Notes under the pieces: generated by a model
Told to the model about the DNA's origin: nothing
Databases searched by the model: none
Seen by the model: only the letters and a program-made list of their open reading frames with translations
NCBI RefSeq assembly: GCF_027943255.1
Contig: NC_072897.1
Span: 17,360,044 to 17,424,043, forward strand
Direction: 5' to 3'
Origin: Anastrepha obliqua
Taxonomy: Eukaryota > Arthropoda > Insecta > Diptera > Tephritidae
Length of the DNA: 64,000 bases
Made by a program: the position numbers and the translations under genes
Shown here: one piece after another, positions 20,071 through 29,106 of the stretch
Position numbering within the stretch: the stretch's first letter is position 1
Layout of the letters: each line of letters starts with the position of its first letter

Positions 20071-21055
20071 TCATCCTCTGGGGTCCCACAGGGAAGTATT
20101 CTAGGACCGATATTGGTTCTTGCTTTTCGTTTGCAGAACACGTGTTGTATGCTGATGATCTTAAAATATTTGCGGTGATTAACAGTGTTGGGGACTCTGA
20201 AAAGTTGCAAACCGACTTGTACAATGTCCGGAACTGGTGCTATTTAAACCATTTGTCACTAAATATTAGCAAATGCTTTCACGTAAAATATGCTAAATCA
20301 AACAATACTTTGCATACTTCGTATAATATTGCCGGCTTACCTTTGCAATCCGTTGAGGAAATTAAAGACTTAGGCGTTATTTTCGACTCTAAGCTGAATT
20401 TCACCAGCCATGTTAACCACGTCATAAGACGATCATATGCGATGCTAGCATTCGTTCGCCGAAATTGTTCTGCATTTACCAACCCACACACTCTCAAAAC
20501 ATTGTATTGTGCTTTTGTTAGATCAAGATTAGAGTATGCCGCTATTATTTGGAGACCGTACCAAATAGGTCTGTCTAATCAGAAGAAAGTCTTTCTTCGT
20601 TTTGCGCTCCGATCTTTAAACTTTTCTGAACCTGTACCATCGTACCGCTCTCGATGTTTATTAATTGACTTAAAACCACTTGATAGCAGACGATCTATTC
20701 TATCGTGCTCATTTATTATTCGTATCATTTCAGGATCTATTGATTGTCCTTCCCTTTTAAGTAAAATTCAATTTAATATACCCAATATGAGGCTCCGACA
20801 GTATGAAACCTTTCAAATTGGCTTCTGGAGAACCAACTATGGGGTGAATGCTCCGATTCCTAGGGCATGTGCAGATTTAAATATCTTTTTCAATTCTTCT
20901 GGTGCTCATTTTACATGGCCGTATGGCATCTTAGTCAATCATCTTAAATCGTTCTTTTCTTAGTAACTACTAAACTATTGTACATTATCTTAATATAGTC
21001 TCTAAGAATGCATCCATTCAAAGACAATAAATAAATAAATAAAAAAATAAAAAAA
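20071..21055 (+). mobile_element. LINE G (CR1/Jockey-like), 5'-truncated, inside LINE F
   Basis: The element begins within its own RT (SSGVPQGSILGP), duplicating a motif that LINE F already has upstream, which exposes it as a separate insertion. A 312-residue frame (20025-20963) carries AEHVLYADDLKIFAVI, NISKCFHVKYAKS, LGVIFDSKLNFTSHV and a C-terminal RTNYGVNAPIPRACADLN block. A short 3' UTR ends in AATAAATAAATAAAT and an A-rich run (21026-21055). A few tens of codons before YADD are deleted. No RNase H. The TSD is hidden in the A-rich joint. Confidence 0.85.
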
Positions 21056-22156
21056 GCAGTCCAATTAATCGGATACGCGGATGATATTGCGTTGGCAATA
21101 GTAACAAAAGAGCTTCATCAAATCAAGACTATATGCAGTGCGACAGTTCACAAACTAAAAAACTGGCTTAGATCGTCAAACCTACAGCTTGCGGGCCAAA
21201 AAACTGAAGCAGTTTTGATCACAAGTAGAAAAAAAATTGAGAACATCACACTAAGCATAGACGGGCATAACATCAACACCCAGCCATACCTGAAATACTT
21301 AGGAGTCATGATTGATGCACGCTTAAACTTCAAAGTGCACATTGAAAAAGTTTGTGAAAAAGCAGCACGGGTAAACACGGCGCTATCTCGAATAATGGTT
21401 AACATAGGCGGGCCAAGCCAGAACAGAAGGCTACTACTGGCAAAAGTTACCCAATCCATTGTAATGTATGCTGCACCGGTATGGGGACAAGCGTTAAAAT
21501 ACGAAACATACGGCAAGAGTACAAAATCTCTGTTTCGACTGAGCGCTATTAGAGTCGCAAGCGCTTTTCGCACTGTACCCCATGAAGCTATCGGGGTAAT
21601 TTCTGGCATAATGCCTCCAGATATAATGGCTCTGAAAAATAAGAGAATATATGACAAAAGCCGAAGCCTTGGCAGGTCGTTAATAGCTGAGGAGCGCAAA
21701 GAAATCAGATACGAGAGTCTATCTAAATGGCAAAGACGCTAGGATATAACAACCAAAGGGAGATGGACACACCGACTCTTTAGTGATGTGCAAGCATGAG
21801 TCGATAGAAAACACGGTAATGTCGACTTTTATATGACGCAGTTCCTGACAGGACATGGTTGCTTTAGTGAATACCTTCATAAGTATGGCCATGATGATGG
21901 AGTTATATGCTCATTTTGTACCAAGGCTAATGAAAATGTGGAGCATATTTTCTTTGACTGCCAAAGATATAATAAAGAACGAAAGTTGTTGGAGAACCAA
22001 ATAGCAGAACCAATAACACCGGACAATGTTGTTCCACACATGCTACAATCTAAAGAAGTATGGGATTGTGTAAAAAAATTGTCAGCGTTCGTACTGAATG
22101 ATTTGAGACAAATGGAGAGAAGGCGAAAAAGCGAGAGCATAGCACTAAATAGCTGA
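21056..22156 (+). pseudogene. LINE F ORF2, RT palm to C-terminus
   Basis: The LINE F reading resumes with VQLIGYADDIALAI, the catalytic YADD block, then NLQLAGQKTEAVLI, YLKYLGVMIDARLNF, SIVMYAAPVWGQAL and a HEAIGVISGIMPPDI block. Stops occur near 21740 and 21797. The frame from 21833 encodes the C-terminal knuckle region: MTQFLTGHGCFSEYLHKYG, CSFCTKANENVEHIFFDC (CCHC). The protein ends at 22156. This order and the lack of RNase H fit the R1 clade. Confidence 0.9.
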
Positions 22157-22604
22157 AATTCCATAGTAATAGATGTAGTAACTTTTCCCTGTAGTAGATG
22201 AAGTAACTTTTCCTGTAGTAGTAGATTTAGTAACTTACGGTTGTGCTGTAGGACCACTTTCTAGATAAATTTATTTGAATGCAGGTAAACTGACGATACC
22301 AGACATAGAAACTTACGTTTCTGTGGTATGGACAGAGACATGGTGAGTGGGGGAGTACTGTTATGACAGGGGTGGCTCTCTCATCAGATGACCTAACAAG
22401 CAGATGCTACTTTCGACGTATTGCATCAGGACAATAACGGACGTTGAGCTTAGTGCTCAAACCGCCTCCTGACGAATACTTAACGGTTGTACCCGGGGGA
22501 TCGGTACTTTGACGGTAGGAGGTTTAGTTCGGGTTAAGGTCCCGCACTGACGGGTTAGGCTTTCGATGCTTCCTCCTCGTAAAAAAACAAAACCAAAAAA
22601 AAAA
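22157..22604 (+). other. LINE F 3' UTR and A-rich tail
   Basis: About 420 bp of non-coding sequence. Near its start TAGTAACTT-type units (22150-22235) repeat three to four times (GTAGTAGATGAAGTAACTTT). It ends in an A-rich tail AAAAAAACAAAACC-A(10) at 22581-22604, followed at once by the right TSD. Confidence 0.8.
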
Positions 22605-23185
22605 CCCCACTTCGGCGGTCTTTGGGAAGCAGCAATGAAGTCGGCCAAATATCTGCTGGTACGCGCCGTAGGCAACGCGCTGTTAGCCGCCGAAGAAATC
22701 GCAATGCTTCTCGTCGAGATAGATGCGGTATTGAACTCCTGACCGCTCGCACCACTCATCAACAATGCCAGCGACCCCCAAGCGCTAACGTTGGCGCATC
22801 TGCTAATCCGTTGCTTGCCACGGGGGATAGTACCCAAAAATCCCAGCCACTGCTTTGGAAAATGGCAGCTTGTTTGCTCTCTCAATCAACAATTTTGGCG
22901 CGTGTGGTCGAAGAGTTAGCTTCTGGAGCTTCGGTAGCGCAATTGATGGATGCACCCGTAGCCCAACGTCCAGCCAGGCCAACTCGTCGTCTTCCACCAA
23001 GATAACGTGCCACCGCAGCAGTGGGTGATGGGTCGAGTAACCGCAACCATTCCTTGAGCGAATAGCGAAATTCGCGTCGCAAACTCGCCGTTCTACTGGT
23101 GGTACACAGAAATTGAAAGATGTTGGATTCCTTCAAGGTGGCCGGTGTCAAGCCAGATTCTGGCAAAAATTCAAATAACATTAAA
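22605..23185 (+). pseudogene. BEL/Pao integrase, C-terminal part
   Basis: BEL resumes with PHFGGLWEAAMKSAKYLLVR and a EIDAVLNS block, the conserved end of the integrase core, where the final catalytic glutamate normally sits in GLWE. It is followed by ALTLAHLL and, in another frame, QLVVFHQDNVPPQQWVMGRV, typical of the BEL integrase C-terminal domain. Stops and frameshifts break it. The last recognisable residues lie near 23180. Then comes about 95 bp of A+T-rich sequence without features. Confidence 0.88.
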
Positions 23186-23280
23186 CAACTTGAAATTAAA
23201 ATTTTATTTCAAAAATTATATAATATATTAAATAACTTAGAGAAGTATTGTTTGTACATTTAAATAATTAAAATTAAATA

Positions 23281-23668
23281 AATGAGGCAACGCCGTTTGT
23301 TCGCTGACAGGGCTTCGAATCGTTTGGAAGAGAACCCCAGTTCTGGGCGAAAAATCATCTTTAGTGACAAGACGCATTTTTGGATGAATGGCTGTGTTAA
23401 CAAACAAAATTGCCGTATATGCATCCTCAAGAAGTTTCCGTTTGGTGTGGATTTTGGGCCGGGGGCATAATTGGTCCGTACTTTTTTGAAAACGACGTTG
23501 GTGGGGCGGTCACCGTCAACGGCGAGCGCTACACAACGATGATAACCAATTTCTTAAGGCCCATATTGAACTATATGGACCTAGACGACATATGTTTCCA
23601 GCAGGACGGCGCTACGTGCCACACAGCAAACGCCACGATTGACATTTTCAACATCTACCCGCCCTTAT
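23281..23668 (+). pseudogene. Mariner-superfamily transposase fragment
   Basis: Two overlapping frames give RRLFADRASNRLEENP, KIIFSDKTHFWMNGCVNKQN and, after a shift, VSVWCGFWAGGIIGPYFFEN, VNGERYTTMITNF and DDICFQQDGATCHTANATID. In this family FSDEAHFW carries the first aspartate and QQDGATCHTA the second; here the E in FSDEAHFW is K, with the D kept. Both ends are missing. The family matches the element at 46201-47249 and the split copy at 55810/63547. Confidence 0.88.
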
Positions 23669-23994
23669 TGTAAAACCCTTTATATATAGATATACATATA
23701 GATATATATATAAGTATATACATTGCTCTTCTCGTTTGTTGACTTTATTTCTACAGCTAAATATATATTTACCGTTTTTGTCTCTATTTACCTATCTACA
23801 TATTTACTAACCTATACTTCCTCTAAGTCTCCACTAACTGTTCTTTCATTTTTGCTTTTCTAATCTTAGTTGTCAGCATTGATATAAGGGTAGAAATTAA
23901 TAAACATAACCTTTTGAATTGTTATATCGAACGTGTGCGGTCTTTTAAATTTGCTTCCGGCAATATTCGGAAATTTCGCTCTTCCCAAATTACA
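23669..23994 (+). repeat. Possible LTR (perhaps 3' LTR of the BEL element)
   Basis: The stretch begins TGTAAAACCC and ends CCCAAATTACA, the TG...CA form of LTRs. It has a possible poly(A) signal (AATTAATAAAC near 23900) and a hairpin-like TTGCTTCCGGCAA (about 23950-23962). No second copy is in the window and no TSD is visible, so assignment to the BEL element rests on position only, with a mariner fragment in between. Confidence 0.35.
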
Positions 23995-24389
23995 GTTTTT
24001 ATAATTTTGTATCGCCACAAGCGAATGCCGATTTTTCGCCCATCATATGGTGGGATCTGACGTCTATTAAGGTGGCAGCCGCTGACGGTCTCAGCATCAA
24101 ACTTTCTTCAATCTACATGGCACAGGGGTAATATTCCTCCTATCACTTTTCCTAGTAGTGAGTACTTCAGGGGATAGGCGGAAGTTATTGATGTAACTTT
24201 ACTGCCTGAAAACAGTTAAGTAAGGGTAGACAAGGGGGATGGTTCCATTTTTAGAAGTTCACGCAACTGGAGAAAGTCACTGATCGGCATTCGCTTGTGA
24301 GTGACCAGGACTACTCTTCTACATACGGTATATTTTATTATTATTGATTGGCTGTTTGTGCACTGCGACCTGAAGAGATCTATTGTGCA
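23995..24389. other. Mostly unassigned; short LINE endonuclease-like remnant
   Basis: The plus strand around 24048-24125 reads DLTSIKVAAADGLSIKLSSI followed by YMAQG, which resembles the middle of a LINE endonuclease. A 17-bp perfect inverted repeat, CACAAGCGAATGCCGAT, lies at about 24017-24033 and 24282-24298. I see no other gene. Confidence 0.35.
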
Positions 24390-25700
24390 GCCATGTAGCC
24401 TACTCGAACAGTTTTAGGCTGTTAATAAATCTTAAACCTGCTGTAGGCTTGATTTCTTCTAAGAAGTTGGGGTCTATAGCCCCATTTTCCAGATAATTTA
24501 GTCTGCGTCGTGCCACTGCTGGGCAGTCGCATAGAACGTGCTCTGCTATTCTTTGTGCTACTTTGCAGAGCCGACAAGAATCATTTTCTATCGCACCTAT
24601 CTTTTTCATGTGATAATTAAGTTTACAAGGTCCTGTTAGTAGTTCACTGTTAAGTTTTATGTCCTTTCTGCTTAGGTTAGGGATTGCTTCTGTCTTTATC
24701 CGTTCTGGATCTATGAGCCTTTCGACTACCACATGCCCGATTGGGCTCTCCAGTAGTCGATTAGGCCTCGTTGTTTCTGCTCACGTAGAAAGGCACTTTT
24801 GAAGCTTTTATTTACCCCGCAGGACCTATGAAGGAAGTGTTTGCCCCCTTTTTCGCAGTTTCATTCCCTTAATGCCCACCGTGTCCCGGAACCCACATCA
24901 AGGTAACAGAGTTTCTTGATGCTAGGGTGTTGAGGATTTTAAAACATTCCCAGACTAACCTTCATTGGAATGAGAAGGTATCCAGCGTTTTTAGAGCTGC
25001 TTGACTGTCAGAGAGAATGTTAATATTGGCGCCCCACGTGCCTCTCCGTAGACATTCTCTAGCCCACAGCTCTAAGTCGTGTACTTCCGCCTGGAAAATA
25101 GAAGTGGGTTTTCCCCTTGCTATTCTTTTTTTGAAATGTGGTCCGACAGTTTCAGCCCCGGTACTACCGTCTTCCATTTTTGGCCCATCAGCAAAACAAC
25201 ATATCCTGTAAGATTGCCTTCTTTGAGATGGAGTAGATTAGGATGTCTTAGAGCTGCACTGACTGCCGACTCTTTGAAATGATTCCAGTGATCATTACTA
25301 AAGCCGCTGTGGGGCATGTTCACATTGCTCCCGTTACGCTCAGACAGGTTATTTTGTATACATTGTTAAGTGTTATCTCAGTCTTAGGTTGGTCTACTTT
25401 TGGTCAACTTTTGGCAGAGAGGCATAGGTGATGATTGGCACTATTATTGTCTTATAAGACCATCATCTTTGGCCGCAGACCCCATGTTTTACCTTAGAGC
25501 CTTTGGCATCTGCATATTGCTTTATTGGTGATGTACCATAAGTAATTTTTCCAGGTCAAAGTTTTATCAAGGATTACTCCCAGATATTTCATCTCCCCAG
25601 TTGGAGTAAAGCGAATTAACCCTGGATATCTGGGTCCCAAGCTTCCGGGTCGGGTTGAGCGTTGGGCTTGAAACCCATCACATAAAACAAACTTTTCAGT
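24390..25700 (-). mobile_element. LINE H (RNase H group), degraded
   Basis: On the minus strand, from the right: a MKYLGVILDKTLTWK block at about 25540-25590, GKTWGLRP-type residues, then RNase H pieces (MEDGSTGAETVGPHFKKR and SIFQAEVHDLELWARECL, ILSDSQAALKTLD) at 24960-25180. The C-terminal domain at 24400-24732 holds LTGPCKLNYHMKKIG and CRLCKVAQRIAEHVLCDC (CCHC). Many stops separate these. It is 5'-truncated within the RT. No tail or TSD was found. Confidence 0.78.
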
Positions 25701-25754
25701 GAAGAAACCTACCAAGTTACGGATAAGAAACCCCAATTTTGATGACGACACATG

Positions 25755-26000
25755 AGCGATGCCCCCGCCAAGATGTAAAAATTGTACCAGGGGATTTCAG
25801 ATATAAGGTGGGATGAGAGAACATTTTTAGCCCAATAATCGGTATATTCAGTCTGCACGAACAATCTTCCGACAACGGAATGAGATTGATCGAATTCGCC
25901 ACAACGAGAAATATGGTTGTTAGTAGCAGTAGGTTCAAGAATCTCCGCCACTTGACTGTCCCCTGATCAAAGAACGCGCGACAAAAAGCGTGCGAAGCAC
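25755..26000 (+). pseudogene. RTE endonuclease fragment
   Basis: In two or three frames the plus strand gives KIVPGDFRYKVG, an SVCTNNLP-type segment, NGMRLIEFATTRNMVVSSSR-like residues in the order seen in RTE copy 2 (38850-39060), and SPDQRTRD. This is the endonuclease core (GDFN, SPDQ...DHV). It is too damaged to be coding. Confidence 0.65.
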
Positions 26001-26051
26001 AATACAGAGAAAGCCTTATGTGGAAAAGCTACAATCAGAACGGACAGTCGA

Positions 26052-28430
26052 ATGCCACTCGCCTCTCATTTCTGCTTTCACAAAGCCTTCCTCGTCTCTG
26101 TGATTGATCGCCCCTATCAAACTCAAAACTTAGGTGGTCTGTCAAAAACTGGAGAGTCCTTGCCGAATATTCGTGCTCAGACCACAGGCACATTGAGTAT
26201 CAGTGACCGGACTTCCGTTCCTTGGTTGAATGGAAAGCTCCAGATGGTGAATGTGATTCCACAAAGCTTCTTGTTGAGGACTGGGAGCGATACCGAGAAG
26301 TTCAGAAGAACTACAAGAGGCTTATTCGGAAATCGAAAGAGGGAATTCTGCAGCGGTATTGATTTTCTGAGTGACACGGCGAAATTGGTTAAGATTCTTA
26401 AAAGTGACCCAACTGCTAGGCTGGGGTCACTTAGGAAACCTGATGGCTCCTTCACGGAGATTCAATCTGAGACGATCAACTTGCTGATGGAATCTCACTT
26501 TCCAGATAATCAGATAAAGGTCCGCCGACAACAGCCCTTATTGAAAGAGGCTGCAGAGCTGCTACACCTTCTCGGCATGACCTATTTCATGCTGAAAAGT
26601 TGCGATGGGCTAGATGAACTGCATATGCGTCAGAAGTCATTGAAGATTTACCCACTCTCTCCATTTCAGCGTGCCTATTTCATGCTGAAAAGTTGCGATG
26701 GGCTAGATGAATTGCATATGCGTCAGAAGTCATTGAAGATTTACCCACTCTCTCCATTTCAGCGTGTCTATCAAAGTGGAAAATCCTGCGAGTCGGCACT
26801 GCAAAACCTTTTCGCTAGGGTAGAGCAGGCTATCGGCAGGAGGAACTGCGCTATGAGCACCGTGTGTTAGTGAATTGGATTCGTTCAATGGTGGTCCAAA
26901 GAATCGTCTCGTTACGAGCAAAGGAAGATCTGCTGGTGTCATCCGGGGTTAATAGAGGTTGCTTCCAAGGTGGGGAGCTGTCTCCATTGCATGGTGCATG
27001 GTGATCGATCCTCTGCTGACCACCTTAAACGATTCGGAAGTCTACGCATAAGATATGCAGACGACTTAACCTGTTTATGAACAGGCCCTTCGCTTATGAA
27101 CATCTGTAGCAAAGTGCAGAAAACTCTGGATATGATTGGCACTTGGTGCTGTGCGAATGGACTATTGCCAAGCCCTACCAAGACTGGTATTGTCCTTTTC
27201 ACCAGAAAGGGGAAGCTTGATGGACTCGTTCTGCCTAACCTAAAAAGAGTCACAATTTAGCTATCCAAAGAAATATCTTGGAGTACTCCTCGATAGTAAA
27301 CTCCTTTGCAAGTCACACGTTGAAACAAAGACATCCAAAGCACTGACAGCGTTCTGGCAGTGCAAAGGTGTTTTTGGAAAAACGTGGGGTCTTTCTCCTA
27401 GCAAGGTCCTATGGATCTACATGGCCACAATAAGACCTATTACCACCTATGCATCAGTGGTCTGGATGAGTAGACTTCCTCTTTACAACGCACTGTGACC
27501 ATCTGTTGCGTCGGAGCTTTTTCGGTTACTTCAGGCCCGGCATTAGATGCTCTGATTAGTCTACCACTACTTGATGTTTTCATCTAAGGACAGGCCTTGA
27601 AAGCCATCTGCCGGCTGAAACACAATGGGAAATGGTACGACCCCTGTCCGGCATCCAACGAGCCTCGCCATGCCCCTTGACTCCATGCCATCAAGAGTAG
27701 TACTGGAAAAGAGATACAGTGTGGTCTTGCGAGATGCTGAATTGTGGTCAAACTCAGAAAATGAGCCCGGCAAACACTGTTTTCGCATTTTCACGGATGG
27801 CGTCAAGACCGAGCACGGTTCCGGCTCTGGAATCAAGCGGGCCGCAACTACACGCATCTGTGTTTCAAGCGGAGGTATATGCTGTTCACGAAGCAATGAT
27901 CTATATGTGTCTGCAGCGACTGAAAAGTTGCGCTCATGGCCTTGGACAGCGCTTCAATCACTTCAAGGACTGTTGAGTACTGTAAATCCAGGTTGAACTA
28001 TGTATGTTGCCAGGCATAATATCCTGATGCTAAGAAAGGTCCCGGGACACATGATTATCGCGGGTAACGAGATCTCTGACTATTTTGCTAGAATGGGCTC
28101 TGAGGCCAACTTCTTTGGCCCGAAGCCTGTGCTACCACCCCTTCTGCAGCCATCAACCCCACGGTTAGCAAACCGGTTACTCTAACCTACAAGCGAGCTT
28201 GACAGCTGTTTGGATTAAGGAGGGGTCAGTTTCTATGAGAAAAGCACATGGAAAAGGTCTACACCTCAGACAGTGCATTCTGCTTAGCATGTGGAGGGAA
28301 GGGTGAGACGGCGGACTTCTTTCTGTGTGTTTGCCCCGGCTTCGCTCGAATCAAGCTTGATTGCAGATTTCTTTGGAGGTCGAGGTTCGAAAATTAATAA
28401 GGGAACCCGAGTGCAGTACAATGGACTTAA
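26052..28430 (+). mobile_element. LINE I (RNase H group), degraded, with internal duplication
   Basis: The plus strand holds linker and RT pieces: SDPTARLGSLRKPDGSFTEI, TINLLMESHFPDN, YQSGKSCESALQNLFARVEQ, a VNRGC-QGG-LSPL block near 26950, YADDLTC in another frame at about 27055, FGKTWGLSPSKVLWIYMATI, and RNase H (FRIFTDGVKTEHGSGSG at 27780, SVFQAEVYAVHEAM, RKVPGHMIIAGNEISDYFAR at 28036). A knuckle-like stretch (CLACGGKGETADFFLCVC in one frame, about 28280-28335) precedes the end. Stops and frameshifts are frequent. Confidence 0.82.
26581..26766 (+). repeat. 93-bp tandem duplication inside LINE I
   Basis: Two nearly identical 93-bp units lie head to tail (26581-26673 and 26674-26766). They differ at about two positions and keep the reading frame, so 31 residues (starting AYFMLKSCDGLDELHMRQKS) are repeated. 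The high identity in an otherwise decayed element suggests a recent local duplication. Confidence 0.9.
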
Positions 28431-28695
28431 TTGTGTCTAAATGCTGTACTTGCTAGTCTGTTTCCGGCAATATTTTCTATAAAAGTGTCATGCTGCTCGT
28501 TTACGCTGATCATATCGGCGGCATTAGTCAGCGGGTAGTCAGTATAACCGTCTCCAATGTTGAAAAATAATCCCGAAGAGTGAGTCTTGTGGTAAACGAG
28601 GGCAAAGTATTCTGTGTCAACAACCAAGAAGTCTACGCGTATTGGACAATTGGACAGCAGGTTGCGATTGACAATTATGAGTTCGACATTCGTCC
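28430..28695 (-). other. Unassigned open frame of about 88 codons
   Basis: The minus strand is open from 28951 to 28427, but above about 28700 it is antisense to an RTE fragment. The remaining stretch contains NVELIIVNRNLLSNC, VDFLVVDTEYFALVYHKTHS and LFFNIGDGYTDYP. I do not recognise it; it does not look like any transposon protein I know. The balanced composition could reflect a real exon or viral-like fragment, or chance. Confidence 0.25.
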
Positions 28696-28699
28696 TGGA

Positions 28700-29106
28700 C
28701 ATTGAATAACACCGATGGACAATTATTAGGAACTTTCGAGAGAAAAATTCTTCGCAATTCCTAGATTTCATCGAATAAGATGAAATCACGAGCTGTACGA
28801 GGTGGACGCCGACATCGACGTAGCAAAGCGCATTAAAATTTAGCGACTGCGCTGGTTGGGTTACGTTGAGCGAATGAACAATAACGATCCAGCAAAGAAG
28901 ATTCTTCTTTCCAAATGCTCTGGAGGAACTCGTAAAAAATGACGACCTCATCTACGTTGGAAAGACCAAGTCGACGATGGCCTGACCGCCCCCGGTGTTT
29001 CTAACTGGCGTCAGTGCACGCAATGCAGAGGCGATTGACACAACATTTCGGTAGCGGTCAAGACAAACCATCGGTTGTGGTTGCCAGCGGAGTAAGTAAG
29101 TAAGTA
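28700..29106 (+). mobile_element. RTE-clade LINE, 3' fragment with (TAAG)n tail
   Basis: LGTFERKILR at about 28716, then ELYEVDADIDVAKRIK-like residues, QRLRWLGHV-like residues and LRWKDQVDD in several frames form the end of an RTE protein. The tail is AGTAAGTAAGTAAGTA at about 29093-29106, unlike the AAG tail of the two larger RTE copies, so it is probably a different subfamily. Confidence 0.75.

Larger units (their letters stand above)
14331..22604 (+). mobile_element. R1-like LINE F, near full length, hosting two LINEs
   Basis: This element is bounded by an exact 13-bp TSD and ends in an A-rich tail (22581-22604). It has a 5' UTR (14331-14909), a gag-like ORF1 with three zinc knuckles, and an ORF2 with endonuclease and RT. 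No RNase H was recognised. It is interrupted by LINE E (16478-18735 plus TSD) and LINE G (about 20071-21055). Removing those leaves about 5.0 kb, the expected size for the R1 clade. Confidence 0.9.
3535..23185 (+). mobile_element. BEL/Pao LTR retrotransposon split over about 19.6 kb
   Basis: Pieces of one BEL/Pao polyprotein occur in order on the plus strand: gag with zinc knuckle (3535-4075), protease (4763-4905 and 5480-5625), protease to RT linker (12621-13033), RT, RNase H and start of integrase (13301-14330), end of integrase (22605-23185). Every gap is another element, several with exact TSDs, and the BEL reading resumes after each. Net BEL sequence is only about 2.9 kb, so parts of RT and integrase are also deleted. 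The 5' end lies left of the Helitrons at 1-3534; a possible 3' LTR is at 23669-23994. Confidence 0.88.

Noticed and set aside
23669..23994. Solo LTR with TSD
   Set aside because: The bases next to the proposed ends do not match, so only a possible LTR is listed.
28430..28695. Lipocalin gene fragment
   Set aside because: VDTEYFALVYHK recalls the lipocalin DTDYENYALVY strand, but no GxW motif or other conserved part is seen.
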